Positions 9,389 through 20,316 of a stretch of DNA of 64,000 nucleotides are shown here, in pieces; the first letter of the stretch is position 1, and each line of letters opens with the position of its first letter. The DNA is from Persicaria tinctoria (lineage: Eukaryota > Streptophyta > Magnoliopsida > Caryophyllales > Polygonaceae), in NCBI GenBank assembly GCA_037127255.1, contig JBANSL010000004.1:24559967-24623966 (forward strand). Reading direction: 5' to 3'. The notes below the pieces were generated by a model, which had not been told where the DNA came from, searched no databases, and was given only the letters and a program-made list of their open reading frames with translations. The translations under genes and the position numbers were made by a program.

Positions 9389-10101
9389 CCAAATCCCAAG
9401 GGGAAGACCGGACACGTCGCAGCTATAAAGCTCAGGAGCGGGAACCAGTTACACGAGCTAGAGGTCGGAAAGAAGAAAGACGAAGCTGAGAATCTACTAG
9501 ACATTGAGCAGAACGTAGTCGACATCGACCAGTCTACTCGACGTCGAGTAGATTCACCCGAAGTCGATTAGCCACAGGACATCGAGGAATCTTCTGCGCG
9601 ACAACAGAACTCGAAGTCGACTCCGGTAGTCGAAGTCGAGGAAAACCTAGTCGACGTCGAGGACATCCCAGTCGACGTCGAGGACTCAGCAGCACCTCCG
9701 ACATTTGTTCTGGCACCAAAGCAGAAAAAGACACTGCCTTTCCCTTCCAAGGCGCTGAAAGATCCCACTGCAAGTAGGTTTAAACGTTTTGTTAAGATGC
9801 TTCAAGATTTAAATGTTTCAATTCCTTTTATAGAAGCTCTTCAAGAAATGCCTGCATATGTCAAGTTCTTCAAGGAAATCCTTAGCAACAAGCGATCTAT
9901 CTCAGAAATCGCCAGCGAATGCAAAATGATGGACTTCCTTGAGAAGAGACCTGACCCTGGTAAGTTTTCTATTACTGTGGGATTTGGACAATATAAATAT
10001 GAAGCCTTGTGTGATTTAGGAGCAAGCGTGGGTATCATGCCCTTATCAATCTGACAAAAGGTGAAGATATGGTCCATAGAGCCTGTGGATGCCAAGCTAT
10101 A
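9389..10101 (+). pseudogene. pro: E1 linker and N-terminal half of protease
   Basis: Same frame as gag. First comes a linker built from LLDIEQ, VVDIDQ, VEVEENLVDVED repeats encoded by TCGA-N2-TCGA sites (about 9510-9690), then the conserved LPFPSKALKDPTASRFKRF block and the retropepsin region with active-site CDLGASVGIMPLSI. Stop codons TAG at 9569 and TGA at 10052 (Trp in relatives) break it. The Copia element N1 cuts the protease after AKL(Y), and the rest lies at 19798-20073. Not functional. Confidence 0.85.
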
Positions 10102-11096
10102 TGAAGGTTCGATAATATAAAACAATGTAATATAGAAATACTCTAGAAGGGGGGTTGAATAGAGTATGCCCGTTTTTCGCAGAAAGTCTCAAGACTTTTG
10201 GAGCTCGTATAAAACCCTTTGAGATAAACCTGAATCACAAAGTTAGACAATCGAACCAAGTGCGGAAATAAGGTAAAGCAATAGATAAAGGACACGAGTA
10301 ATTATTTACGAGGTTCGGCACGAACTTGGCCTACGTCCCCGCCTAGGGTTCTTCCACAACCCTAGGATTCAAAAGGCTTTATTGATTCGCTTAGCTTAGG
10401 ATCCTAATAGCTCACCGAGAAGCCTCTCTCCTATACAATTGCAATCTAGTCAACTCACGTTCCCTTGGAGTCCTAGACCAATCTAGAAGAGCTCCACCTC
10501 TCTCAGCTATCTAGTACAATCCTCTTACTCTCACAAATCAATAGCCTAGTGCAACTTCCCGAGTTACAAAATCTCGAGTAACACTATAAATGAATATATC
10601 CTATAAGCTCACAGTGACTCTCAAAGGCTTTGAAATAAACAACAAACTCTTGAGCACTAGCAGAGAGTACACTTGGAAGACAGATCTCGCTTGAATGAAT
10701 GAAAGCTTGTGTAGCACTTGTGTTATTCTGTCTTCATCTTCCTTCTCTATTTATTGAGACAAATCGGCGCCGAGAATCTTCTCCAACGGCTATTCCAGAT
10801 CATGGCCATCTTTAAGATCTTTTAAACTTGGAAACAAATGAAGCCATAATCTTTCCGATTTGAACCTTCTCAACACTTGTCACAAGGAAGGAAATAATTC
10901 GAAAAACTTCCTGAAAGATTAGTCAAACATATATATATAATATAAAGGAAGTATATAATAAAATTAAATAATATTCGGACATATAGAACAGGTTTTGGAT
11001 TTCATCAACTGTTAATGTTCCAAGACCTTTGACACAAACATCCTGTCAAGGCCTTTGAAACATTATTCCGATTTTCATCAAGGGAGGGAGTTATCA
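10102..11096 (-). repeat. N1 3' LTR
   Basis: 995 bp. It contains the block GAGGTTCGGCACGAACTTGG and CTACGTCCCCGC, common in Sirevirus LTRs. Differs from the 5' LTR by about ten substitutions and by short G and TA tracts. Confidence 0.9.
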
Positions 11097-11108
11097 ATCT
11101 CCCCCTTG
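11097..11108 (-). promoter_or_regulatory. N1 polypurine tract
   Basis: On the minus strand AAGGGGGAGAT abuts the 3' LTR. With the LTR end it forms an inverted repeat (CATCAAGGG and CCCTTGATG arms, about 11076-11112). Confidence 0.8.
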
Positions 11109-11438
11109 ATGAAAGACAAAACCTGTGCATCCCTGCAACTTAGTCAAGCATAAAAATATAAGAGAAATCGGACTAAGTACCTGCATGGGTTAGACAAATA
11201 TTGGATCAAAATTTTAAAGCAAGCAAAAACCATCCAATCGAAAACCAAAAATAAAAAAACCAAGGTCTTCCAAGAACTTCAAGCAGATAGGTTTTCAAAG
11301 TCTAAACAACCACATATCATCTTCCCCTTTTTGTCTTTCAACAAAGGGATGATGTAAAACAGTCACCAAATGTTTTGAAAATGTTTCCAAAAACCAGCAA
11401 TGTATCAAGGATGGAGATAGGGTAGGGTAGGGTAGGGT

Positions 11439-13151
11439 TTAGGCTTCGTCGTCCGGAGCATCATCAGTGACCCTCGTCCACAGTCCTTGTAGCATCTTGG
11501 AAATCCCGCTCATCTCCGTCATAAACTCCTTTTGCAGCTCCTTGATATCCAGGCGAACTTTCTCCAAGCCCAACTCTAGGTTGTCCATGCGTTCATCGAA
11601 AGCTGAAGCAGTGGGAATGGCTTTTGAAGGAGTGGCAAGACTCAAGGTCCCTTGGGGAGACCGAGTGATGCCAATCTTTTCAAGGCCCTTAGAGTCGAAC
11701 TTACCCATATGACGCTGCTGTTCTTCATTTTTGACATCAATTCCAGAAGCTTTGAAGAGAGGGGTCAAAAGGGTAGCATAGGGGATGGGAGAGCCTTTTC
11801 TAGCTTTTCTAGCATGAGCCATGGTTCCAAGGATAGTGTTGGCCAGATCAAGGTCAAGGCCATTTAGGATGCGGTAAAGTAAGACCATGGCATTATCGGT
11901 AAGGAGTGAGCCATAGTTAAGACGGGGTAAGAGGCATCGAACAATGATGTTGAAAATTATTTTTGCCTCAAGGGTTAGGGATGAGTGGGTGAGTTGCTTT
12001 GAGGTGTTGTTGGATACTTCGGGTAGGAGGTACTTGGCTCGGGCAAGAATGATGCAATTCTCTTTTGAGGGGTGTATTTCAGAGGGTGGAACTGGGCTAG
12101 GTAAGCCAAGGAAATCTGCAAAGTTATTGGAGTTGAGAGAGATTCTAACCCCTTTGACAACAGACTCCAAAGACCAACCGTTGGTGTCGTGTTTGGCTTT
12201 TAGGTTAATGTAAAACAGACGGGTAAGTTGGGGGTAGTACACAGTTTCAAGATTGAGAAGGGTCCAGGCTGGGGATTTTTTGAGAAGATCAATGCAGGGT
12301 AACTTCAAAGCTTCGAAGAACTCAAAATCTAAAAAATCAGAACAGCAAATCCTACGAGTTCGAAACTCATCTACCCACTTACCAGCAGTCTCAGCATCTT
12401 TAAACCAAGAGGAGGGCAAGGATTGATTTAACTGGATATATGTAGGTGGGTCGGCATTCTTCCTGCGAGCAATTGTCGGAGCAGCTCTCTTGACAGGCGC
12501 TTCAAGACTCCTGAGGGTGCCCTTCCTGGTACGCTTGGGAGATGGAGGCTTGACAGCAACTGGGGCTTTTCGCTTCTTTGGAGACGGGGGAGGAGGAGAA
12601 GGAGAGGGAGATTCTTCCTCCTCTTCCTCAGACCCCGAGTCCTCACCGGACCCCGCGTCATCTCCTTCAGCTTCCTCGTCATCTCCAGATTCCTCTTGCT
12701 CTTCTTCTTCTTCCTCAGGCTCCTCCTCAGATGGAACCTCCTCGGCTTCGGCTTCCTTCCGAATCCTCTCAGCTTCTTCCTCGGCCAGTTTCCTTGCAAG
12801 CTCGGCCTCCTCATCGACCTTTTTCTTCTTCAATGCTTCCTCCTCGGCTTCCTTGGTAGCATCTCTTTCCAGGATGGCATCGAGGTCATCTTCCTCCTCT
12901 TCCTCGTCCACTTCCTCAGCCAAAATCTTTCTCTTCCCTTTCTGTTTGGCACTGAGAGGCTTCTTAGCAGAGCGCTTTTGAGAGCCCTTGGTAACAATGG
13001 TCGTGCTCTCAGCGATGGTGCTCTGGACAACAGTTGGGACAATGGCTTGAGGAGTGGGTTCAGGTGTGGGAGAGGTGGCAGTGGCCTGACGTCCCTTGGG
13101 GGTGGCACCAAGTCTTTTGGGTGTGACAACTTTCTTTGTTTTGGGTGCCAT
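11439..13151 (-). CDS. N1 third ORF (env-position, plant transposon protein-like)
   Basis: 570 codons, uninterrupted, on the same strand as gag-pol and downstream of it, where Sireviruses carry their env-like gene. Residues 1-75 are basic (MAPKTKKVVTPKRLG). About 80-185 is an acidic, Glu-rich, probably helical stretch. A Ser/Pro run is followed by likely nuclear signals PKKRKAP and PKRTRKG (191-211). From about 240 to 460 is a globular region, with SWFKDAETAGKWVDEF and LNLETVYYPQLTRLFYINL, resembling the putative plant transposon protein domain. About 510-560 looks coiled coil. I see no signal peptide or membrane segment, so an envelope role is unlikely; nuclear or chromatin binding is inference. 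Its intact frame contrasts with the broken pol beside it. Confidence 0.8.
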   Translation of the reverse strand: MAPKTKKVVTPKRLGATPKGRQATATSPTPEPTPQAIVPTVVQSTIAESTTIVTKGSQKRSAKKPLSAKQKGKRKILAEEVDEEEEEDDLDAILERDATKEAEEEALKKKKVDEEAELARKLAEEEAERIRKEAEAEEVPSEEEPEEEEEEQEESGDDEEAEGDDAGSGEDSGSEEEEEESPSPSPPPPSPKKRKAPVAVKPPSPKRTRKGTLRSLEAPVKRAAPTIARRKNADPPTYIQLNQSLPSSWFKDAETAGKWVDEFRTRRICCSDFLDFEFFEALKLPCIDLLKKSPAWTLLNLETVYYPQLTRLFYINLKAKHDTNGWSLESVVKGVRISLNSNNFADFLGLPSPVPPSEIHPSKENCIILARAKYLLPEVSNNTSKQLTHSSLTLEAKIIFNIIVRCLLPRLNYGSLLTDNAMVLLYRILNGLDLDLANTILGTMAHARKARKGSPIPYATLLTPLFKASGIDVKNEEQQRHMGKFDSKGLEKIGITRSPQGTLSLATPSKAIPTASAFDERMDNLELGLEKVRLDIKELQKEFMTEMSGISKMLQGLWTRVTDDAPDDEA

Positions 13152-13622
13152 GGAGGAAATCGGCTAGGGTTTCTTTAGAAAAGGTTAAGAGGTTGAAGAA
13201 GGAGAAAGCGAAAGGGTTTGGATAATTTGAGAGTGTGATGGAATCGGGTACAGACTTGGGTATAAGTAGAGAGAGATGATGGAGTGATGGGACGTGTTTA
13301 GAGTTCCAAGGGAGAGTAATGATAACATTGCCAAGATTTGAAGAGTTTCCAATTCAAAATTCAAATGTTTCCATTAAAATCGGACTGAAAAACTGAAGGA
13401 TTTAGTTCCAAAATTAAAAATATCTTAACGGTTAAGAATATAACATAAATATGCAATTTTGAAATCCGATAAAAATATAATTGATTAAATATCTAAAAAG
13501 ATATTAACCAAAAATATGTGATCCGATATATGTAATCCACCATTTAGTTCACACACCTTGACATAGTTCTCAAGGGTCTTGACACTAAGTAGATTTTATC
13601 TTTCGTAAAGGGAATGCTCCCC

Positions 13623-14513
13623 CTACGAAAGTGCATCCTTGTTAAGCATCCCAATCTCTCGTCTTATGAAGGTGAACTTGTCCTCTGCCAACGGCTTAGT
13701 AAAAATGTCAGCCCATTGATAATCAGTTGAAATAAACGAAATGGACACATCACCTTTTTCAACATGGTCTCTAATGAAATGATGCCTTACATCAATATAT
13801 TTGGTTCTTGAATGCTGAATAGGATTCTTAGTGATGGAGATGACACTTGTATTGTCACACTTAATGGGAATGCCTTTGAGGTTGATGCCAAGATCTTGCA
13901 TTTGTTGAGCTATCCAAAAGATTTGGGGGCAACAGGCTCCAACTGTAATGTATTCAGCTTCTGCAGTGGATAGAGCGACTGAATTTTGTTTCTTTGAGTG
14001 CCAACTGATCAAGGATGCTCCTAAGAATTGGCAGCATCCTGATGTGCTCTTCCTATCCACCTTATAGCCTGCAAAATCTGCATCAGAATATCCAATTAAT
14101 GTGAAATCCTTTTGCTTTGGGTACCATAGTCCAAGCTCCTTAGTCCCATTGAGATATCGAAAGATCCTCTTCACAACCACGAGGTGAGATTCTTTAGGAT
14201 CAGCTTGAAACCTAGCACACATGCAAACACTAAACATGATGTCAGGTCTACTAGCCGTGAGATATAATAAAGATCCAATAATTCCTCGATACTCCTTTTG
14301 ATTGACACTTTTCCTAGTCTTGTCTTGATCTAGAGACAATGTTGAGCTCATGGGAGTCTTGGCTGCTTTGGATTGATCCATCTTGAACTTTTTCAAGAGA
14401 TCCTTAGTGTACTTGCTTTGGTTGACAAAGATCCCTTTCTTGGATTGATGAACTTGTAATCCCAAAAAGAAATTGAGTTCACCCATCAAGCTCATTTCAA
14501 ATTCACTGCACAT
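13623..14513 (-). pseudogene. pol: N1 Pol: RT C-terminus and RNase H
   Basis: In the same frame as the RT segment at 14529-15221 and separated from it only by a TAG (14526-14528) where the family usually has Lys. Contains FEMSLMGELNFFLGLQVHQS, the RNase H motifs YSDADFAGYKVDRKSTSGCC and ALSTAEAEYITVG, and CDNTSVISITKNPIQHSRTK. The end QWADIFTKPLAEDKF is canonical. It degrades RNA template and completes cDNA when fused to RT. Confidence 0.85.
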
Positions 14514-14528
14514 TATGTCAGAAAATTC

Positions 14529-15221
14529 CTAGCACAAAGATGTGTTAGTAGCACCAAATAATATATCATCAACATAAATTTGAATAACCAAAATGTCCTT
14601 TTCTTTGGTTTTGATAAAAAGAGTCTTGTCGATCAACCCCCTTTTAAAATCATTTTCTAAAAGATATTTTGACAATCGCTCATACCAAGCTCTTGGGGCT
14701 TGTTTCAAACCATAAAACGCTTTGTCAAGTTTATAAACATGATTGGGAAATTCTGAATTTTCAAAACCCGGGGGTTGAGCGACATAAACTTCTTCCTCTA
14801 GGAAACCATTAAGAAAAGCACACTTGACATCCATTTGATATAACTTTATGCTCATAAAAGATGAAAATGCTAATAAAATGCGAATAGCTTCAAGCCTGGC
14901 TACGGGAGCAAAGGTCTCCTCGTAGTCAATACCTTCCTCTTGATTGTAGCCTTGAGCAACAAGCCTTGCCTTGTTCCTCACAATCTTACCATTCTCATCT
15001 AGCTTGTTTCGAAATACCCATCGTGTGCCAATGACTGATTGATGCTTTGGCCTAGGGTTCAAGGTCCAGACTTTGTTTCTTTCAAATTCGTTGAACTCAC
15101 TTTGCATAGCAATGATCCAGTCTTGCTCTTGAAGTGCCTCATCTACCTTCTTTGGCTCAATAAGAGAAACAAACGCGTGAAAAAGCACAGAGATCTTTAA
15201 GTTTAGAACGAGTTTGAACAC
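14529..15221 (-). pseudogene. pol: N1 Pol: reverse transcriptase
   Basis: Contains [73 protein letters not shown] and the catalytic [11 protein letters not shown] just before the premature stop. It is out of frame with the protease-integrase ORF upstream (shift in the 15157-15221 overlap). RT copies element RNA into cDNA inside the particle. Confidence 0.88.
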
Positions 15222-16881
15222 TAGAAGTAGGGTCAGAAATGATATCCTTTAAAGAGTCTGATGAGGAGTATTTGAATTTCCTTTTGCTAGTCTCAGCTCC
15301 TTGATTCGTCACACTGGTAGGATTGACTTGTGGTACATCTGACTCCGTGGTCCTGTTAGGTTCAGTTACAGCAGTTTCTGACATCTCAACACTGTTGGAT
15401 TGGACACCAAGGGCTTTGGACGCATCTTCAACACCTTGGGCCAATTCTTCAGTGTTAAGAATCTGTTCCTGCATGTTCCTCTTCTCTATGTTCTTGGTAG
15501 CAACATCATCACCTTCCTCGTTCTCTTCGTGGATGTTAAGATCTATATCTGCAACACTTTCCCTCAAAGCACCGTCATTACATTCATCAAAAATAACATG
15601 TATACTTTCTTCAACTAACTGGGTCCTTTTATTGAAGATTCTATAAGCTTTGCTACTTGTGGAGTAGCCAAGAAATATACCTTCATCACTACGATCATCA
15701 AATTTCCCAAGGTTATCTTTTCCATTGTTATGAACAAAACAAGTACAACCAAAGGGTTTAAAATAAGATATAAGTGGTTTGCGGCCTTTGAAAAGTTCAT
15801 AAGGAGTTTTCTTTAAGATGGAACGAATAAGACAACGATTCGAAATGTAGTTAGCTGTGTTAACAGCTTCAGCCCAATAGGTTTTAGGTAATGCATTTTC
15901 TAAAAGCATAGTCCTGGCCATATCCTCTAAGGTGCGGTTCTTGCGTTCCACAACCCCGTTTTGTTGAGGCGTCCTAGGAGCAGAAAAGTTATGGGAGATG
16001 CCATATTTAGCACAAAACAAATCAAACTGAAGTTGATCAAACTCCCTACCATGATCACTCCGAATTGACACTATGGGCTCGTTTCTTAAAGTTTGCAACT
16101 CCTTAAAAAGTTTTGAAAACTCAAATAAGGCCTCTGATTTTTCTTTTAAAAATGCAACCCAAGTATATCTAGAAAAATTATCAACAACAACTAGCATGTA
16201 CTTTTTACCATTGGGAGATTTGACTCGCATAGGACCACATAAATCCATATGTAAAAGTTCAAGGGGTCTAGAAGAACTTACAACCTTTTTGGGTTTGAAA
16301 GAGCTACGTGTTTGTTTACCTCGTGTGCATGCATTGCGCATATCAATACCTTTGAAGTCCATCTCAAGTAGCCCTCTTACAAGCCCTTTGGACACAAGCT
16401 TTTGTAGTGTATGTGGACTCACATGACCGAGTCTCCTATGCCAGAGCTTTGGATCGTCCGTCAAAGCCTTTAGACAGGTTAAGCTTCCTTGTGCCACTTG
16501 ATCAGCATTTACAGCGTATATATTGTTGTAACGATATGCAGTCAATATAACTTCACCTGTATCTTCTCTGCACACTATACATCTTTTCTTGTTAAATCTG
16601 ACATTGTTGCCACTATCACATAATTGAGAGACACTAAGCAAATTATAATTCAAACCATTAACAAGATAAACATTTTTAATACTATGGTTGGAATCACTTC
16701 CAACACTACCAATACCAACGATGTCGCATTTTCCTTTGTCACCAAGAGTGATTGTTCCTGTGGATTGCTCCTTTAGATCATGAAAGAGAGAACTCTTCCC
16801 ACTCATATGCCTCGAGCATCCACTATCAATAATCCATTTGTGTTCTTTCACCTTGGTGATCTCCTGCAAGACAAACATCAA
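15157..16881 (-). pseudogene. pol: N1 Pol: protease, GAG-pre-integrase, integrase
   Basis: Protease active site WIIDSGCSRHMSG near residue 17, then the GAG-pre-integrase zinc region with LWHRRLGHVSPHTLQKLV (about 149). The integrase core shows all three acidic residues: D in LLHMDLCGPM (about 211), D in IRSDHGREF (about 277) and E in QQNGVVERKNRTLED (about 315). A linker with GIFLGYSTSSKAYRIFNKRT follows. This segment is a continuous frame. It starts out of frame with the knuckle segment upstream, overlapping it by four bases (ATGA), which may be decay rather than design. Confidence 0.88.
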
Positions 16882-17204
16882 CCTTTGTGGCTAGACCAAT
16901 AAGCAAATTTGGATCCATTGTTGGGGTAAACCATATTTGGTAAAATAGTGCCTTTTGTAACCCAAACGTGTGTTATCCGTTCTTTTCTCAAATGAACAGG
17001 AAATGTATTGCGAATAATATATGGATCCTTTCTTCTATAGGGGCAGGTCTCTTTTACATGTCCCTTTCTAGCACAATGGTGACATATAGGAGAGGTTCTG
17101 CTTCCTTTTGCCTTTACAAAAGTGGTAATGTGTTGCTTCTTTAAAAACCTTGGATTGTAACCAATACCACTTTTGTTTAGAGAGCTTTGTTGCTCACCCA
17201 ACAT
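16878..17204 (-). pseudogene. N1 second zinc-knuckle segment (gag-pol junction)
   Basis: Out-of-frame continuation of gag with ICHHCARKGHVKETCPYRRK, a second CCHC knuckle that Sirevirus-type polyproteins carry before protease, and the following spacer with WVTKGTILPNMVYP. The frame shifts at its start (about 17220) and at its end. Confidence 0.75.
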
Positions 17205-17236
17205 CCTATCGAGAGTACCTTTGGATTTGGTAAAAC

Positions 17237-18676
17237 TTATGAGGGCTGTCTGTTGTCTTGAATCTTATTATTCAGGGAGATCTTCTCGTTCTCTAAGTCA
17301 TGATGCTCATTTCTTAGAGAGGAGAGATCTTGCTTGAGTTCAGATTTCTCTGAGTCAAGCGTCTTGACTTTAATGTCAAGACCTGAATAAGAAGCTTCAA
17401 GACTTTTGACCCTAATAGACAGATCCTCAATAGTTCTTTCCTGGTCCACAGTTCTCTTAATAAGAATGTTAGTTTGGGCAATAAGCTTCTCTTCATTGGC
17501 AATCATATTGGAAAGGAATTCCGATAATACCTCTTTTGGACTTGCCATAAGTTCTCTTACAACGGCTTCAAGCTTTTCATCGTGGGATTCATCTTCTGAG
17601 GCCATAAGACAAATGTTGGCCTTCTCATCATCGGAGCCAGAGTCGGAATCGCTCCAAATTGCCACCATGGCTTTCTTCTTCCATTTGTCACCTTTCTTGG
17701 ACCGGCTCTTTGTCTTTTGAGGGCAATCCTTCACAAGATGATCTGTTTCACCACATTCAAAACAAGACAACGGTTTAGTCTTCCTTTCATACTTGTTGTA
17801 TTGAGGCTTACCTCGAAATTTTGAAGACTCTGATCCATCCTTGTTGTTGAATTGCTTCTTCATTTTGAGAATTAGAGCAAGGCCTCTTGTGATAAGAGCA
17901 AAAGGATCATCCTCATCGTCATCCTCATCTTTAGAATCAGATCCATCTTTAGGCTCATCCTTCTTAGACTTGAGTGCCAAGTTCTTAGTGCTAGCTGGAA
18001 GTTCTCCATCATCTTCATTAAGGATCATCTCATGCGTGATTAGCTTCCCAAGAAGGTCATCAAGGGGTAGAGTGGTGAGGTCCTGGGCTTCCTCTATAGC
18101 TGTTACTTTTGGACCCCATTTCTCTTTTGGAAGGCACCTCAGTATCTTCCTCACTTTCTCAACGTTGGTAAAGCTCTTGCCGAGAGAGTCAAGGTTGTTG
18201 GTGATCTCTGTGAATCGTGTGAACATGGCCTTGATTGTCTCATCAGGCTTCATCTTGAAGAGCTCGTACTTTCGAAGGAAGATGCTGATCTTGGTGTCTT
18301 TTACTTGGCTCGTTCCTTCATAGGTGACGACCAGTTTGTCCCAAATCTCTTTAGCTGACCTACAAGATGAAATACGATTAAACTCATCAGTGTTAAGACC
18401 ACAGTAAAGTAGGTTAATAGCCCTGTAGTTTTTGGAGACAAGTTCAAGATCTGCTTGGTTGTATTCGGACTCCTTCTTTGCAACTTTGGTATCATTTGGT
18501 CCATCTTTCTCTGGAATCTTCGGACCATTCTTTATAATGTTCCAAAGCTCCAGATCTTGGTCTATAATGAACATTTTCATCAAGGATCTCCAGTGGACAA
18601 AGTTGTTTCCTACAAAGAGTGGCGGTCTGCTTGTGGACCTTCCCTGTGCAAATCCTCCGCTTGCTTCACCAGACAT
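17237..18676 (-). CDS. gag: N1 Gag
   Basis: 479 codons starting MSGEASGGFAQGRSTSRPPLF. The N-terminal capsid-like domain shows NNFVHWRSLMKMFII and LELWNIIKNGPKIP, then KEIWDKLVVTYEGTSQVKDT and FTRFTEITNNLDSLGK. An acidic stretch (about 240-260) precedes a CCHC knuckle CFECGETDHLVKDC (about 303-316). The C-terminal 90 residues are a heptad-rich coiled coil (EERTIEDLSIRVKSLEAS region to LENEKISLNNK). The end QDNRQPS is probably past the frameshift. Long Gag with a C-terminal coiled coil supports the Sirevirus assignment. It is preceded by the 5' leader and primer site. Confidence 0.85.
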   Translation of the reverse strand: MSGEASGGFAQGRSTSRPPLFVGNNFVHWRSLMKMFIIDQDLELWNIIKNGPKIPEKDGPNDTKVAKKESEYNQADLELVSKNYRAINLLYCGLNTDEFNRISSCRSAKEIWDKLVVTYEGTSQVKDTKISIFLRKYELFKMKPDETIKAMFTRFTEITNNLDSLGKSFTNVEKVRKILRCLPKEKWGPKVTAIEEAQDLTTLPLDDLLGKLITHEMILNEDDGELPASTKNLALKSKKDEPKDGSDSKDEDDDEDDPFALITRGLALILKMKKQFNNKDGSESSKFRGKPQYNKYERKTKPLSCFECGETDHLVKDCPQKTKSRSKKGDKWKKKAMVAIWSDSDSGSDDEKANICLMASEDESHDEKLEAVVRELMASPKEVLSEFLSNMIANEEKLIAQTNILIKRTVDQERTIEDLSIRVKSLEASYSGLDIKVKTLDSEKSELKQDLSSLRNEHHDLENEKISLNNKIQDNRQPS

Positions 18677-18718
18677 GATCGAAAACTCACAAGATTGTTA
18701 GATCAAAAACAGTGAGTA

Positions 18719-18732
18719 AAGCTCTGATACCA
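18719..18732 (-). promoter_or_regulatory. N1 primer binding site (initiator tRNA-Met)
   Basis: On the minus strand TGGTATCAGAGC follows the 5' LTR after a two-base gap. Confidence 0.88.
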
Positions 18733-18734
18733 AT

Positions 18735-19564
18735 TGAAGGTTCGATAATATAAAACAATGTAATATAGAAATACTCTAGAAGGGGGGGGGGGGTTGAATA
18801 GAGTATGCCCGTTTTTCGCAGAAAGTCTCAAGACTTTTGGAGCTCGTATAAAACCCTTTGAGATAAACCTGAATCACAAAGTTAGACAATCGAACCAAGT
18901 GCGGAAATAAGGTAAAGCAATAGATAAAGGACACGAGTAATTATTTACGAGGTTCGGCACGAACTTGGCCTACGTCCCCGCCTAGGGTTCTTCCACAACC
19001 CTAGGATTCAAAAGGCTTTATTGATTCGCTTAGCTTAGGATCCTAATAGCTCACCGAGAAGCCTCTCTCCTATACAATTGCAATCTAGTCAACTCACGTT
19101 CCCTTGGAGTCCTAGACCAATCTAGAAGAGCTCCACCTCTCTCAGCTATCTAGTACAATCCTCTTACTCTCACAAATCAATAGCCTAGTGCAACTTCCCG
19201 AGTTGCAAACTCTCGAGTAACACTATAAATGAATATATCCTATAAGCTCACAGTGACTCTCAAAGGCTTTGAAATAAACAACAAACTCTTGAGCACTAGC
19301 AGAGAGTACACTTGGAAGACAGATCTTGCTTGAATGAATGAAAGCTTGTGTAGCACTTGTGTTATTCTGTCTTCATCCTCCTTCTCTATTTATTGAGACA
19401 AATCGGCACTGAGAATCTTCTCCAACGGCTATTCCAGATCATGGCCATCTTTAAGATCTTCTAAACTTGGAAACAAATGAAGCCATAATCTTTCCGATTT
19501 GAACCTTCTCAACACTTGTCACAAGGAAGGAAATAATTCGAAAAACTTCCTGAAAGATTAGTCA

Positions 19565-19645
<81 letters not shown>

Positions 19646-19797
19646 AATGAAGTATATAATAAAATTAAATAATATTCGGACATATAGAACAGGTTTTGGA
19701 TTTCATCAACTGTTAATGTTCCAAGACCTTTGACACAAACATCCTGTCAAGGCCTTTGAAACATTATTCCGATTTTCATCAAGGGAGGGAGTTATCA
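18735..19797 (-). repeat. N1 5' LTR
   Basis: 1,063 bp. Longer than its partner because of a TA tract of about 70 bp (19569-19640), against about 12 bp at 10929, and a longer G run (18782-18793). Confidence 0.9.
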
Positions 19798-20073
19798 CTA
19801 TACATGGCAAACAATACAGTGGTCATCCCTACAGGTATGGTCGATAATGTCCCTGTCCAGGTTGGTAAGTTCTATATCCCCGCTGATTCCCTTATTATAG
19901 ATTGTGCTGAAGATCCTACCAGCCCTATTAGTCTTGGTAGACCATTCCTAGCTACTACAGATGCTAAAATCAGCGTAAAGCAGCGATTGCTCACCTTCAC
20001 GATAGGTAATGAAGTTTTAGATTTCTCTTTTGGCCCTGCAAAAGAGGAAGTTCGATCCCATGGCCGGAGGTGA
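19798..20073 (+). pseudogene. pro: E1 C-terminal half of protease
   Basis: Continues the split protease: NNTVVIPTGMVDNVPVQVGK, then PADSLIIDCAEDPTSPISLGR and PFLATTDAKISVKQ, the conserved ILGRPFLAT-like end of Athila-type retropepsins. The frame shifts near 20060; the other frame then reads EVKSIS as in E3 and E5. It is followed by a decayed linker with LLDVDH and TCGACGTCGA sites (20130-20265). Confidence 0.85.
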
Positions 20074-20316
20074 AGAGCATCAGCAACCACGGGATCAAGC
20101 AAACAACGGAGGAAAACACCAGAAAGCTACTCGACGTCGACCACCGTACTCGACATTGACCACGCACACTCGAAGCCGACTTCTTCTGTTGAGCACCTGA
20201 CTTGCAAAGAGCCTAAGTATGGGGTCCATGTACTCGACATCGACTAGATCTACTCGACGTCGACCAACCCTAAGCCCGAAGATTTCTGTTTCGGGCACCA
20301 AAAGCTAAGTTCAGGT

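Larger units (their letters stand above)
10102..19797 (-). mobile_element. Sirevirus-like Copia element N1 nested in the E1 protease
   Basis: 9,696 bp with LTRs of 995 bp (10102-11096) and 1,063 bp (18735-19797), both starting TGAAGGTTCG and ending GAGTTATCA. The target duplication is CTATA (10097-10101 and 19798-19802), and removing the element rejoins the protease codons exactly. In element order: initiator tRNA-Met primer site, gag with coiled coil and knuckle, second knuckle segment, protease-integrase, RT and RNase H, then an extra ORF before the purine tract. Gag-pol is broken by frameshifts near 17220, 16880 and 15200 and a stop at 14526. LTRs differ by roughly 1% by eye, apart from simple-repeat growth. 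Spacers 13152-13622 and 11109-11438 show no gene. Confidence 0.9.

Noticed and set aside
12490..13178. Long plus-strand ORFs over 12490-13178, rich in Ser and Leu
   Set aside because: They are the antisense of the Glu-rich region of the N1 third ORF; GAG/GAA repeats give open Ser or Leu frames on the other strand.
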